From: Bathynomus jamesi
Taxonomy: Eukaryota; Arthropoda; Malacostraca; Isopoda; Cirolanidae
Length of the DNA: 64,000 nucleotides
Assembly: GCA_023014485.1 (NCBI GenBank)
Contig: JAJOZX010009083.1
Coordinates: forward strand, 119,822-183,821
Reading direction: 5' to 3'
The notes beneath the pieces were generated by a model that saw nothing but the letters and a program-made list of their open reading frames with translations, was not told the DNA's origin and did no database searches. Within the stretch, counting starts at the first letter, position 1. Each line of letters begins with the position of its first letter. Shown one piece after another: positions 1 to 12,300 of the stretch. The position numbers were made by a program, and so were the translations under genes.

Positions 1-31
1 AAATCATTTAATCGGCGTAACAAGAGTTTTT

Positions 32-400
32 CTAGTAGTTTCGAGAAGCAGGAAGCGACAGCAATAGGCCTGTAATTATTGCTGGACAGAATGTCTCCGT
101 ACTTATTTTTGACCAGATGAAAGATATATATATATATACCCTCATGAACTCTGCAGGGATATAGCTATGAGCCAGCATGGCTGATAGGAGCAATGATATA
201 TGCAGACATACTACGTCATTTGCATATTTTAAGTGCTCATTCGATAAGTCATCTACCCCTGACACAGAACCAGTCTTTAACTCTTTAATTAACCTCTTTA
301 TTTCAGAAAATGATATCAAAGTATTTTCCCTTCTCCCTCCCACAATCGTTTCGCTGCAATCTATCTTAAGATTATCCCTACTCACACTGTTAAACTGAAA
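32..400 (-). pseudogene. non-LTR retrotransposon RT fragment (N-terminal RT)
   Basis: On the minus strand this reads as the start of a LINE reverse transcriptase domain. A segment like SGVDDLSNEHLKYA is followed further on by NNYRPIAVAS, the usual order of RT motifs 0-2 in jockey/CR1-type elements. A TA microsatellite near 125-140 interrupts the frame, so the product is not intact. It meets the next RT fragment, on the opposite strand, at about 400. No endonuclease or 3' tail is present. It could belong to the same family as the neighbouring fragment or to a relative. Confidence 0.6.
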
Positions 401-403
401 TAT

Positions 404-1650
404 ATGGGAATAACAGGAAAAGTAGGGAAATTGATAAATAATTTCCTTAGTGAACAGCGGCAAGTCATTACAGTACAAGGATTATCTTCATCAGAATCAG
501 AGGTCCTCAGCTCAGTACCAGAGGGAACAGTATTAGCTCCACTACTCTTCATAATCATGCTAACTGACATAGATGAGGACGTTACCAGAGACAGCACAAT
601 AACACCCTTTGCCGATGACATAAAGATCAGTAGGAAAATAAGAAACCCAGAAGATATAGGACCTCTACAAACAGAAATTAACAGAATCTACAAGTGGACA
701 GAAAACAACAATATGAAGTTTAACACAGAAATTTCAGCTGTTACAGTATGGAAAAAGAGAAGACCTAAAATCCATGAAATAATATACTCCAAATGTACAG
801 GAAATTCAGAGAAATTCTAAAGCAAAAGATTTAGCGGTTATAATGACTGATGATGCGAAATTTGAAACGCAAAATAAGATAGCAGTAAACAGAACAAAGA
901 GAATAGCAGGGCAGAATACTGAGAACCTTTAAACGAAGGGATAGGAATATAATGACTCCTCTACTGAAAACACTGATCATACCCAAACTGGAATACTGCT
1001 CGGTCCTAACATCCCCATTAGACAGCTAGAAGGGATTCAGAGAAGCTTCACAGCGAAGATCAAGGGGTGCAAAGAACTATGATAAATTACTGGGAAAGGT
1101 TACGCGAACTAAACCTATATTCACTGGAAAGGAGAAGAGAGAGATACACCATTATTTAAACTTGGAAAATAATGGAGAAACTAGTCCTTAATCTTACTCT
1201 GAACCCTGTAACTCCCCAAACAACGCTAGAAAGTAGAAAAGGAAGACAAGGAACATCCTTAACCCTGAGAGAAAATAGTTTTGCTGTGAGAGGACCAACA
1301 CTGTTTCATCAGCTGCCCAAAGACGTACCGTAAGGAACACGAGTGGTGTTGCGGTAGACATCTTCAAAAGAAGATTAGATGCCTGGCTCAGAACAATCCC
1401 TGATGAGCCGGGCATACCTGGCTATGTGAGGCGGAGAGTACAGTTCAAGAAACCAACTCGCTTCACTAGGCCAACTCGAGAGGAGGGCGACAAGCTTGAC
1501 CTTCATGAAATGAGTAATCATCACATGGAACATTTCTACAGATCTACAGAAGCTAAGGCTAACAAAGACCCTAAGATCCACTCTAAGATTAGCCCAAGAG
1601 AAAGAAGAGAGTAGAGTATTAAAAGAAAAGAATAAGGCGTTAAGTAGCAA
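404..1650 (+). pseudogene. CR1/jockey-like LINE, truncated and frameshifted
   Basis: The first open stretch (404-820) carries RT palm motifs: a degenerate VPQGTVLAPLLF box, then FADDIKIS, the catalytic YADD equivalent, then RIYKWTENNNMKFN. Downstream, short reading frames in other phases hold the thumb and C-terminal region (LFHQLPKD-like, GYVRRRVQ) up to about 1650. The same family occurs on the minus strand at 38530-40333, and its tail again at 9385-9510. Endonuclease and ORF1 are absent. Multiple frameshifts show that it is dead. Confidence 0.75.
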
Positions 1651-1984
1651 AACGCATCATTCGTGAGTTAACATTCATTCAGAAAAAGAGAAAGACTCAC
1701 CATCATCATCTGCCAGCCACTACCGACAAGTCGGAAAAATAGTAGAAGAGAATAGGAAAGGGGTGAAAGATGAAAAGAAGTAAAATGAGAATGCTTACAA
1801 ACCATGTAAACACAGTCTTAAACTCAAACACTGTTATACCATGCAAGTAAAGAGAGGATAAGAAAGGAGAAAAAAAAAAAGTATTAAGAGTATAACAAAA
1901 AGCGGCCAATTTTTTATATTCACCGGACAGTGTTTTTCTGGCGTGTTTTTAGGTGATTTGAATGATTTTGACCATCGTTTCTAT

Positions 1985-2200
1985 AGCAAATCACTCGTTT
2001 TTGAGTTAGCGTGATTTTCATTAGTTTTAATAAAAATATCACGACTAAACTTAACCAATCATCAAGGGCATACAGTTGACCTAACCGGGCATTCAATTAA
2101 CCTAACTGGGTATTTAGTTGACCAAACCGGGCATTCAATGAACTTAACAGGTCAAAATCATTTGAATCACCTAAAAACACACCAAAAAAACATTTATCAG
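1985..2200. repeat. dispersed AT-rich repeat beside Merlin relic
   Basis: This non-coding block contains several near-repeats of GGCATTCAATTAACCTAAC and a segment around AACCAATCATCAAGGGCATA. The same sequence recurs in rearranged and inverted form at 58855-59015, again beside a Merlin-like transposase relic. It is therefore probably the non-coding part of that transposon family. Confidence 0.5.
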
Positions 2201-2339
2201 AAATTTTAGAATCAGATGACCAAAGAAGGCTTACCTAACCTTATCGTAGCCACGTTTTCCTAACGGGGGGCTCCACGAGGTGAAAGGCCGAGGTTCGTCT
2301 GTTCGCTGATTGGGGAGGATAAAGTTGAGCTGCTTGGCG

Positions 2340-2880
2340 TAGGAAGTTATGTAAATCTCACCCCCTTCCGTATTTTGACTTGCCAAACTTCGACTCGTCT
2401 ATCTCCACTACAATTCCAGGGCCCCTGATAGGCTCCTGATTGTCCATACAAAATATAGTCACCTCGGAACAGAAGCTTCGCCAATTCACACTCGTCTGGC
2501 TAGATATATGAAGATTCTCAATTACTTCATTGTGGTAAAACTGCTTCCATAGCCACGCGTTGATAAACAATAACAACTTCCACGGTTCAAAGTGGATCTT
2601 ATCAAGGAATGAACCCTTGTAATCGTTCACTGCAAAGCCACAAGCACGGCGTTTTTTCGTTTTTGGAATCTTTACTTTGTGATCACAGTACCACTGATGG
2701 CGGTCTTCACGATAATTACAAGGGTTATTTCACTTAGGACACACAACAGTGTGTGGCAAAACTGTTCCCGAAAAAAAGCAACTGTTTCACTGTTCTTTTG
2801 GTAGAATCAAGCTATAATTTCGTAGTAAGTGAGAGTGCAACCTCCACACATTGATGCCATGGCTAAAGTGAGGCCGAGCT
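2340..2880 (-). pseudogene. Merlin (IS1016/ISXO2-like) transposase fragment
   Basis: The minus strand encodes a fragment ending in GPGIVVEIDESKFGKSKYGRG-type sequence. The VEIDESKFG box, which contains the first catalytic Asp, is diagnostic of ISXO2-like/Merlin transposases. Upstream in a second frame (about 2640-2730) are a Cys-containing segment (NPCNYRED, WYCDHK) and GSFLDKIHF, matching the N-terminal zinc and helical region of the family. The rest of the DDE domain is missing, so this is a truncated relic. A second relic of the same superfamily lies at 58440-58800. Confidence 0.7.
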
Positions 2881-3131
2881 ATTCAAATTCAAATCAAGCC
2901 CGGCACGAGGGTGGTTCAATTTTATTGGCTAAGACAATGACACCATTTGTGATTGGTGGTTAAACTAAAATCAGTGGCGCATGCGCAGTTACATTCCCTT
3001 GAGAAACGCACAAACGAACAAATGAGTGTGTCCCAAAAGAGACAGCGAAGACAGTTTTGGACTTAGAATAATTTACTAAGTAATAAAATGCATTTAATCG
3101 AATAATTAAAAAGTTATCAGTTTGAATATTT

Positions 3132-3151
3132 GGGGGGGGGGGGGGGGGGGG
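3132..3151. repeat. poly-G run, 20 bases
   Basis: A homopolymer of about 20 G interrupts otherwise AT-rich non-coding DNA. Its length is likely to be unreliable in any assembly. Confidence 0.9.
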
Positions 3152-3428
3152 CACCCCTATGATACAAATATTCAAGATTTTTTTTCAGCATTTTGTACCT
3201 CAATTACTCTTCTATATGACTTAGCTTAGTCAATGACAGTGTATTTTTACCTCTAAGTTGAGTATTTTTCCCCTTCATTAGATGGTGGTGGAGGTTAAAA
3301 ACACATTCCATTTGCTAGACTTTGAACTTACACCATTATGCCTGTTTTACTTACAAGATGTTTTCCTCGACTTACAAGTGGATTAAGTATAGCTATAAGA
3401 TAAACTTATTAGTGTTTTCCTAAAACTC

Positions 3429-3472
<44 letters not shown>
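3429..3472. repeat. (AAT)n microsatellite
   Basis: About 14 copies of the trinucleotide TAA/AAT lie in the 3' part of the degraded DDE-type element. Confidence 0.95.
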
Positions 3473-3473
<1 letters not shown>

Positions 3474-3599
3474 CTCAACTTTGTCAATCTTCAAAGGCAA
3501 AAAAAATACTGCTAGTATAGTTGTGTTTTATTGAACAAATTAAGACATTACTTGAATAAAAATAATTGCTATACAATACATTAAATCCGAAACATTTTT

Positions 3600-6445
3600 G
3601 GTACCTAACCTAATTCTCAGTATCATGTATTTCAAAGATATACACAACTCTGGTGCCAGATTGAATATTAGGAGTTGACATTTCATGAAGGATGTTTTTG
3701 GCTTCTACCCAACAATCATCATCTTTATTAGTTAGGAAATAGTATCTAGTTTTTGTTGGAAATAGGAGGAGTTAGAAACTTTATTTTATTCTTGGAATTC
3801 TTCTGAATAATCTAAAATTATTCCTAGATATTTTCTACCATCATAAATACATGCAACATACTTTCCCACAGGAAATTTTTGCTCATTTGATAAATCTGGA
3901 CTCATGTCTGAGTCACCTTGTTCAGAGGTCATAACCCTAACAACATCGTAGTCATTGGAATCAAACTAAATAAGCTTTAATGTGACTCCGAGACATTCGC
4001 ACAATTCTGTGAAAGCCTTGTGTGCTCTTCACTGTCACTGCTTTTTCAAACCTACTACTGAGTTCTGTTTTATGATTTATTTGTTCTTTTGTAATTAATT
4101 TAAACTTGGACTCAAAATTTTGTGTATAAAAGTCAAAAACTCTGTGGAGACAAGATGTGTCCTGTTGTTGTTCTTTGCAAACTAGTTTTAGCTGCTGCTC
4201 TCTTCACACTTCCTCCAATGCCATCGCAGGCTTTTTTGCCATGACTAGTGGCAAAAAGTTCTACTCTGCCTTTATGCAAAAATCTGCTTCATGATGGCAT
4301 AAATTGCTAAAATTAAAATGGTTTTTGTATTGTCCAGCACAACCATCGGAAAAATATTTCATTGTTTTCACATTAGGAAATCTCACTTTAATGTCTTGAA
4401 CTAAAAATTGTTGAAATGTATACACTGCTGCGGTGTTATGATCTAAACTATCACTAATGATACAATAGCTAGTGTGGCTCAATTTACCATCTTCCATTTT
4501 ATATACAACCATTGGGTGTAATGTAACTTGTTCGTTTGTCCAATGGAAGCTGTGGTGCATCTTGAGTGATGAAAGAATAGTTCTCAGAAAAGTCTCCCAG
4601 TACTAAAACTTCATCTTCACTGAGATTTTGTTTAAGGGTCTTCAAGTAGAGGCTTTGACTCTTGGCTATATAATGATGACGAGTAAGAGAATAAATTGAT
4701 TCTGAAAGTTTTTCAATGAATTCCTCCACTGTACCAGTTACATTTGACAAAGTTGCCCTGTCAATGCTGGTCCACTGGTCATATTCAATTGAATCCCTGG
4801 AAATCAGTACATTTAATGTGTTCAAATAGTTATCTACACCAGCAACACCAGGACATTCTTACACTGGTGTAACATACATTTAATGTTGTCCACATCGCAC
4901 ACACTTTTTTGAATCAATGAATGATAAGTCAAGTCCTTGTCACCAACTGCTCAAACCATTAATTTGGGGTTCTGGTGATAGGTACAAATACAAACTGAGT
5001 GTGTACCTGTACCTCCAGCAATAACACACCATTTGGGTCTAAGAGCTGCAAATGTTGAAAAACTTATACTTGAGTCAGTTTCTTTATACCTAAGATACAG
5101 TTCTTTCAAATTACTGAGTAAGAGATGCTTTTGTTCGTAAATTTTGTTTCCATCTTTGTCGCTGACACTAACACAGTCCTTTTTTCCTGGATACACCCGA
5201 CTAAATTCTGGGTCCTCATAAAGAGCTGTCACATTAGAAATAGTTTCATCACTTATCTTTTTCCCTTTACTCTATTTAGGAACATTTGGCAATATTCATA
5301 CTGTTGCTTCATGCTCCTGGCTTTATCAACAAGATATCTACTAGCCCCAAAGAACTCTTGAGTTTTTGAGATCGTGTATGGGAATAGAGTAAGAATCTGC
5401 AACCTTCTTTGGTAGGAAGTTGTAGAGTTGAATGCTTCAGCGAGCTCCCTCATCAGTTTTGTACCTATTAGATAAATAAAAGGTAGGAGGATATCAGAAT
5501 TTTCTTAAATTGATATTATTAATTTAATGTATTCTAAGATCAGGACCTAAACAGAAAAAATATAAGAATATCTACTATCCATGGTTATTTTTTAGACATT
5601 GTTAAAATGGTGTGATTGTATTCTGTACGTAAGAATGATATTGAGGAAAAGTTAAGCTATTGAAATTTAAAACATCTAAAATTATATACGTCAAGAGTCT
5701 TTAATTGTGACCATGAGTTGCTAATTTAGTTGAATTTGAGCAATCCTTACCTTTCCAATTCTTTTTCCATGCATAATCTCTCGGATGTAGATGCTCCCTC
5801 ATCCACAGATGCTGAGAAAGACTGTTCAAAATTCTTTTTCAAAGTATACACACACTTGTCGTATTTGTCTGATGCTTTTTTAGATATCCTGTCAGTGTTC
5901 ATACCATCTGAAATTAGGCATCATCCAAAATTTAGAATTACTCTAAGTTACAGCAACAAATTTTCATAATTTAATAACTAATCAGAATTCATTTATTGTA
6001 CATAACTATTTTTTTGCAATTCCTTAAATTGTTAAAGAATGTTATGTTTACAAGTTTGATAAAACTGCATTATTTTGATTGCCTATGAAACAATGTATAC
6101 ACAACGATAAAGAGTTTAGACGATTTTTAAAAATCATATAATGCATTTTCTGATAACTATACTTTTCAAAAATAAGTCCCCAAATTATAATTCATACACT
6201 ACTAACGGAATTTTATTGGCGAAATCTTCATTTCTTCAAGAATGTTCTTGGTTTGTTCTCTACAGATTTCAATATCACTGATCTCACCAGGATTGTCAGT
6301 TTGCAAATGTGTACTTCCTGGACTGCTTTGAAATGAAGAGGTACTTGTAGATGACTCAGTTTCAAAAACATCATTAAATAATTTATCAGGTTCTTCAAGT
6401 TCATTTAATCTTACAGACCAGTTTGTACAAACTTTCCAATTAAGG
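3600..6445 (-). pseudogene. multi-exon DDE-type transposon protein relic (SDGCAGQYKN family)
   Basis: Minus-strand coding pieces appear in order. 6440-6210 is acidic and Ser-rich, ending EEMKISPIKF. 5909-5751 is Lys-rich and ends at a GTAAGG donor. 5467-5253 contains RRLQILTLFPYTIS. 5232-4951 has YPGKKDCVSV, LRPKWCVIAGGTGTHSVCIC and HQNPKLM. 4825-4499 has LVLGDFSENYSFI, and 4560-4261 has YFSDGCAGQYKNHFNF and LCHHEADF. Near 3900-3780 is a VACIYDGRKYLGI segment. The D of GDFSENY and the D of FSDGCAGQ look like two catalytic Asp residues of an RNase-H fold. Frameshifts near 5252 and 4850 show decay. Related proteins are widespread in invertebrate genomes, but I cannot assign the superfamily. Copies also occur at 42381-44589 and 63190-64000. 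Confidence 0.65.
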
Positions 6446-6449
6446 AGTT

Positions 6450-7160
6450 TTGTTGTTTAAATTACTCTACAATAACAACACCAAAAATTCTATAACAAGG
6501 TAGGAAGCTAACGATATTTTCCATTATTTAGCGCGTTATCCCGCCAAATGATTATAATAGATATTCATCAAGTAGCGCAGTGGTTCTTAACCACACATTA
6601 GGTCGCCAAGCCATTTTGATTGGGTCATTAAATTGTCATTTATCATTTAACATATGTTAGCCCTAACCATTTTACTATTAATTATGTATAGTATCTATTA
6701 CAAGTAAACTTTTTGAAGGCACGGGTCGCGACACCAAGAAGGGGTTGCGAATGAATACCAGATACGTTCCAATTGGCTTCTGAAAAAAATACAATATCAT
6801 GAGAAAATAGGCAGAATGGAATGGAAAGATAAGATGCAATTTGAAGAAAAAAGAATTTGATTTTCCACAGAGAAAGGGAAACCGAATTATAAAACAGTAT
6901 GAATTGTGGATTCATTTACTTCACCTTTATTATTAATTATTAAACTATATTATATTTGCATAAAAACGCTAATATTAAGTACTGAGAACACCAGATTTCG
7001 GTGATATGTGTATTTCACCCATCGGACCAATCAGGGTGAGTCTTACGTCCGGGTTAGGTTACACTAAGTTAGATTGACGTTTTAGGTTGGTTAATTATTT
7101 CCCACATGACCCAACTCTGGCCCAATCAGGTTTCCAAAACACTGGTACCCTAAACTTAAT
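6450..7160. repeat. dispersed repeat, copy 1 of a ~650-bp block
   Basis: Sequence features in order are TTTAGCGCGTTATCCCGCCA, an AAGAAGGGGTTGCGA block, then CAGATTTCGGTGATATG and ATTTCACCCATCGGACCAAT. The same order recurs at 7745-8410 in the same orientation with moderate divergence. The short open stretches are not conserved as protein, so it is probably a non-autonomous transposon. Confidence 0.7.
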
Positions 7161-7204
7161 ATTTACCCATAAAAATAGTATTTTCAAATTTTTTAGAAGC
7201 AGTT

Positions 7205-7250
7205 CTAAATTAATGCACACGCGCGCGCGCGCGCACACACACGCACATTT
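7205..7250. repeat. (CG)n/(CA)n microsatellite
   Basis: A short alternating purine-pyrimidine tract (CACACGCGCGCGCGCGCGCA, then CACACACG) lies between the two copies of the duplicated block. Confidence 0.85.
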
Positions 7251-7519
7251 GCGCATCTCTGCATAAGTGAGGTATCAGCTTTTTTTTAAATCCATTTCTA
7301 AAAAATTAATTAAACGAATTTAATTTAAATTAACCTCACCTTAGTGATATCGAACCGACAAGGACGTGATAAGTGTTTCGGACGCATTTGAAGGTCGGAA
7401 GGCGTTTTCTGTTAAGTCATTAAATAGAGAGGTACTAGCTAATCTAGCCTAACCTAACCTAATTAGGACCAACACATTTTTTCCCCAAAATAAAAAAATT
7501 TCTAGATATAATTTTTAGA

Positions 7520-7720
7520 TATAAAAGAGAGAGTAATGGACCTAACACTGATCCCTGTGGTACCCCACTTTTCACTTTCTGCCACCCAGATTCATGACCA
7601 TTTAGAATTACTCTGTTTTCTGTCTTTTAACCATGTTTCTACCCAATTTATAACTGACCCTGATATCCCATGAGCTTTTAATTTATATAGAAGTCTCCTA
7701 TGTAGAACCTTGTCAAATAC
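7520..7720 (-). pseudogene. LINE reverse transcriptase fragment
   Basis: Read on the minus strand, this has VFDKVLHRRLLYKLKAHGI, a WLKDRKQ segment, a frameshift, then SGVPQGSVLGPLL. These are RT motifs 3 and 4 of CR1/jockey-type LINEs in the correct order. About 65 codons remain and both ends are lost. It splits the two copies of the surrounding duplicated repeat. Confidence 0.75.
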
Positions 7721-7744
7721 TCTATACCCAATGAAAAATTACCC

Positions 7745-8410
7745 TATTTGTTGTTTAAATTACCCTACAATAATTACACCAAAGAATATATATAAATAAA
7801 AAGACAGGAAACTAACGACATTTTCTATCATTTAGCGCGTTATCCCGCCAAATGAATATTACAGATACTCATCACCTAGCGTATAAAGACAGTGATTGAA
7901 GAACGAGTTTCCTGTATTCCAGGTGCGAGTATTATTCTTCGTACTATAGAGCAATGTTTCTCAAACTATGGATCAGGACACTAAGAAGGGGTTGCGAGTG
8001 AGTACCAGAGAAGTCCCAACTGGCTTCTGAAGAAAAAATACAATATCGTGAGAAAATAAGGAACTAGATAAGACAAGCTAGAATGGAGTCGCAATTTGAA
8101 AAGAAAAAAATAGTAGTTCGCTAACTGCCATAGAGAATGGGAATCTGGATTATAAAACAGTATGAATTATGAATGTATTTACTTCACTTTTTGAAATAGA
8201 TATTTGCATAAAAGGGGCAAATATTAAGTATTGAAAACGCCAGATTTCGGTGATATGCGCATTTCACCCATCGGACCAATCAAGGCGAGTGTTACGTCCG
8301 GGTTACGTTATACTGTACTATGTTTGGTTGAAGTTTTGGGTTGGTTGGTTATTTCCCACATGACCTAACTTTTGGCCACTCAGGGTTCCAAAATACTTGT
8401 GTCATCCATA
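7745..8410. repeat. dispersed repeat, copy 2 of a ~650-bp block
   Basis: This repeats the landmarks of 6450-7160 in the same order and orientation: the GCGCGTTATCCCGCCAAATG box, the AAGAAGGGGTTGCGAGTGAG box and the CCCATCGGACCAATCA box. Confidence 0.7.
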
Positions 8411-9226
8411 CCTAATGTTCACCCCAAAAATGTATTTGTTAAACCCCAGCAGTCGAGCCAGTGTCAGCATTTAATTCATATCTCTGGTGTAAAACTGAAT
8501 GAAGTTGCGAATCAGTTCGATATGCTGAGGTTAAACAGAGCAGCAAGCTTCTCATACCACAGAAGAGGTGCAGCTCGTCTCAAACAATCGGTTAATTTCT
8601 GGGAACATATTGCAGTGCATTTTCAGGAATATGCAACGCAGCGTTTATCCTTTTCCTACGAAAGAACGAGAATCAATTCCAGCTCCTTCTCCAATTTAGA
8701 TGGGTCATACATGTTGGAGCTCAGTTTATGGGAAAACTCACCATTATCATAGTAGTTTTGTAAAGAAACTTACGCCACATTGAATGAATTGCGCTTGGGA
8801 ATTAAAACTACATTAATTTATAATGTACGAATGCTTTTTCTACCATTGCGTGCTATATGTACAGAGGCAGGACTTATGTCACTTCGGAAGCGGAGGATGA
8901 AGGTGACGAACGAAGACTTCAAGAAGTCAAAACAGAACGCCAGAAGGTCTTTATTTATAATAATTAGAACTCTAATCGTTCACTTTAGCGTTAAATTATT
9001 CTATATCGGAACTCGTGTATCCCGTGTGAATACCGATTATTGTAATAATTATATTCCTTCTGTATTCAATAAATTATTTAAAATCCTCTAGCAAATAATT
9101 ACATGCAGTACTTGGGAAGAAGGATTGTTTCCGTAATAATTACACATTACTCCAAAACGTTTATTAACAAAATAAGACTTATTATTTTCATAAACACTTG
9201 CTATTGTTAATAAAATTTTAAAGGTT
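8410..9226. other. stretch without a recognised gene
   Basis: The plus strand is open over 8372-8752 and 8780-9091, but neither frame matches a family I know and neither has convincing start context. This lies just downstream of the APEH stop codon, so part of it (from 9226 downward) should be the APEH 3' UTR. Several AATAAA-like strings occur, including a minus-strand AATAAA reading at about 9172, but I cannot choose a polyadenylation site. Confidence 0.4.
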
Positions 9227-9323
9227 TCACAAATGCTTCTGGTACCACAACACCGTCTGAATGAGGCAGTCTACTTCTACGTCCACTTTGCGTAATGGAT
9301 GACAGTCGTCATAAACGTAAGTT
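9227..9323 (-). CDS. APEH: APEH terminal coding exon (catalytic His)
   Basis: An acceptor TTCTGCAG lies immediately upstream, and the exon completes the split Lys codon left by exon 24967-25176. It encodes [18 protein letters not shown], then [12 protein letters not shown] and a TGA stop at 9229-9227. The DDCHPL segment aligns with the catalytic-His region of APEH, and VDVEVD with the family's SEVEVE segment. Length and phase fit exactly (1 + 96 nt). It is 15.6 kb from the preceding exon because LINE, Copia and other elements occupy the intron. Confidence 0.88.
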
Positions 9324-12300
9324 CTGCAGAAAAAATATATTAATCAACTATTAAATTTAGTTTCGTAACCTGGTTCAAGTTCCGTGCGTTGCTCTCTTTT
9401 TACACGAAGGTCAAGCTGGTAGCCCGACCTCTAGGCTTGGCCTGATGGAGGAGCGAGTTGCTTTCTTGCGATCTCCATCGAACATAGCCAGGCAAACTAT
9501 TTTAACATTGCGTGAAAACCGCAAGTGACCACAATTCAACAGTGTTCCTACATGGCAACGGAAAAGCAGTTCTACTTGTCCTCTACTCTCTCTACCTCTG
9601 CCTTCATGTGTGCCAATTTTTTTTTTTTTTCCTTCTTTAATTTACCGCCGATTCGTACCTAGGGAAAGTGGTACATATCTCGGCGAGACAGTGAATGGGT
9701 GATGTCACCGAGTTGGGGATGGTAGACTAGGGGAGTAAGGTTCAGTTGCTGGATAGGGGGCAGGAGGGGTATGGCCTTAGATATGATGAAGCAGATGTGA
9801 ATGAGTGAGGAAAAGGAAAATAGCTTCCGCTGAAAAGTGGGGGCCTTCGGCGAGTATGGATTGTAGACGCTCGGGTATGGAAATTTTGGACAAGAGAGGG
9901 AAACACCTGCGACGAAGAGCGGACAGGTTTGGGCATTCGACAGATGTACAACAGTGATAGGGGTATGACAGGTGGGGCAGAGCAGGGCTGGCGATTTAGT
10001 CATACGGTGACCATGTGTAATGCGTGTGTTTCCTAGGCGGAGGGGCTAAAATAATTTTTTTATAGCGGGACCGGTGGAATGAGGAGGCCCAGTATCCTAA
10101 TTGCGGTTTGATCTTGTGGAGTTTGTTGTATGTGGCCTGGTCCCATTCCCGTTGCCAGATGGAGCGGAGAGTCGGGAAGAAGTCGGAGAAAGGGAGGGGC
10201 CGGGGGGAGGCCGGTAGTAAGCAGGCCGTCTTTGCCGTGCGGTCCGCCTCCTCGTTATCCTGGATGCCGACATGTGCCGGGACCCAGCACATGTATCGGA
10301 AGGTTGTTAAAAAGTGGAAGGTTTGCTGGATGGTACAGACGAGCGGGTGAGGGGAGTTAAATCTTTCTAGGGAGAGAAGTGCACTTTGGGAATCTGAATA
10401 AATGACAAAGGAGCTGGTAGACTGGGTGCGCACAAATGTCGACGGCCTCCACAATCACGAAGAGTTCTGCTGAGAAAACGGAGGCCTCGTGGGGCAGGCT
10501 GACGCCTCGAAAAAGCAGCTGGGCCAGTATCACTGCTGAGGTGGCCGCACCAGTCTCCGAGCGGGAACCATCTGTATAAATGGGGACTGTGTCCGGGTGT
10601 TGGGTTGCGTGTTCTCGGAAGAGTGACTTGTATACCGTAGCGATCGTGGTAGTTTTTGGTAGGGCACACAGGTCCCTGCAAAACTTGATAGGGGTGAGGA
10701 ACCAGGAAGGGTAGATGTTGTATGAAATGGGGATAACTGAGGGGGCAGGCATGTTGCAAAGGTCAAGGAAAAAGCGGATCGCTTCAGTGAAGTGTCAGCC
10801 GCGTCCCTGGGGTGGGAGTTCAGAAATCGGGTACCGGATCCAAGATACGGAGGCAGGCGTTGGAGGCTGAACCGTATACTACACTGCCATAGTCCAGCTT
10901 CGACTGCACCATGGAAGTGTAAAGGCGAAGGAGAGAGCGTCGGTCTGCGCCCCATGTGGTGTGGGAGAGGTGATCTAGGAGAACGAGGGAACGTTGGAGG
11001 GATTGTTCAGGTGTTTGAGATGGGGAACCCAGTTGAGCCGTCGGTCCAGAGTGAGTCATGCCCAGGAATCGCGTGGAGGGTACCACCTCAAGAGGATTGC
11101 CGTATAACGCGACAGAGGGGACAGGAAGGGTTGAGGGTCTTCTGCTGAAGAGCATACACTTGGTCTTAGGGGTTGAGAGGGCGGAACCCCACCGACGTCG
11201 CCCACCTTTCCACCCGGTAGATGGAGCGCTGAATTTGCCGTTGAACGACGGACGGTTCCCGTCCTACAAAGTAGATCGCAAGGTCATCCGCTTAGATGGA
11301 AGAACGGATGGTGGGAGGAAGGCATTTTGAGACTGTGTTCATAATTATGGAAAAGCATTGAACACCGAGGATGCTTCCCTGTGGGACCCCGTCTTCCTGC
11401 ACGAAGGTGTCTGAGAGGATTGAGCCCACCCGAACTTTAAAGGTTCGGGAGGAAAGGAAGCCCCTGATAAAGGTCGGCAGGGCTCCGACGAGACCCAGAT
11501 TTTGGAGCTGACTAAGGATTATTGTCCGACGGGTGGTGTCGTAGGCCTTCTGTATGTAAAAAAAAAAATGATAGGACGAACTGTCCACTGTCGAAGGCAT
11601 TCTGTATGTCTCGGCTAAGGAGCAGGAGGGGATCATTGGTAGAGCAAAATTGTCTGAAGCCAGACTGGATAGCCGGGAAGGAATCACTATTTTCAAGGAA
11701 GAAGGATAGTCGCGTAGCGACCATTTTTTTGAAGACTTTGCAGGCACAACACGTTAGGCGATTGGTCTGTAGTTTGTGGGATCGAGGGAAATCTTTGCTG
11801 GGTTTGGGGATAGGGATTACGTGGGCCTCGCTCCACCGGGAGGGGAACGTGCCTTCTATCCATATGCAGTTGTATAGGTCTAGTAGGGAAATTTGTAAGG
11901 TAGGGTGGATGTGTTGGATCATGCCGTACGGGATACCGTCCGGGCGGGGCAAGGGAATCGTCGAGAGGCCAGTGCAGCCTGTACTTCAGGTGTGGTGGTG
12001 GTGACGCAGGACACAAAGGCACGCCAAGAAGTTCGGCGCGCTTTCCTCATTGTACGGCGGGTGATGGCCCTGGCCCGCTACATCTCCATGCGATGGATGG
12101 GGAGTTGCGTACGGTAGAAGCGTCGAGTAGCCTTCTTCTTGGCGCGTATAGCCTCCGTGCACTCTGGGGTCCACCAAGGTACCTGTCGGATGCGGGGGTA
12201 GGCGGAGGATCGTGGGATGTTAGTGCACGCAGCTGCTACAACGATTGACTCGAAGTATGCGATGCCCTCGTCGAGGATGGGAAGTGGGCAGTCGTGAGGG

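Noticed and set aside
2340..2880. Bacterial contamination (ISXO2-like transposase)
   Set aside because: Merlin transposons of animals carry this domain, and the surrounding DNA is eukaryotic with introns and MITEs.
2960..3175. Poly-proline protein on the minus strand
   Set aside because: The proline run comes from the poly-G tract; there is no other coding evidence.
8372..9091. Two plus-strand open frames as host genes
   Set aside because: There is no recognisable domain, weak start context and a position over the repeat end and APEH 3' UTR. They are reported only as an unresolved stretch.
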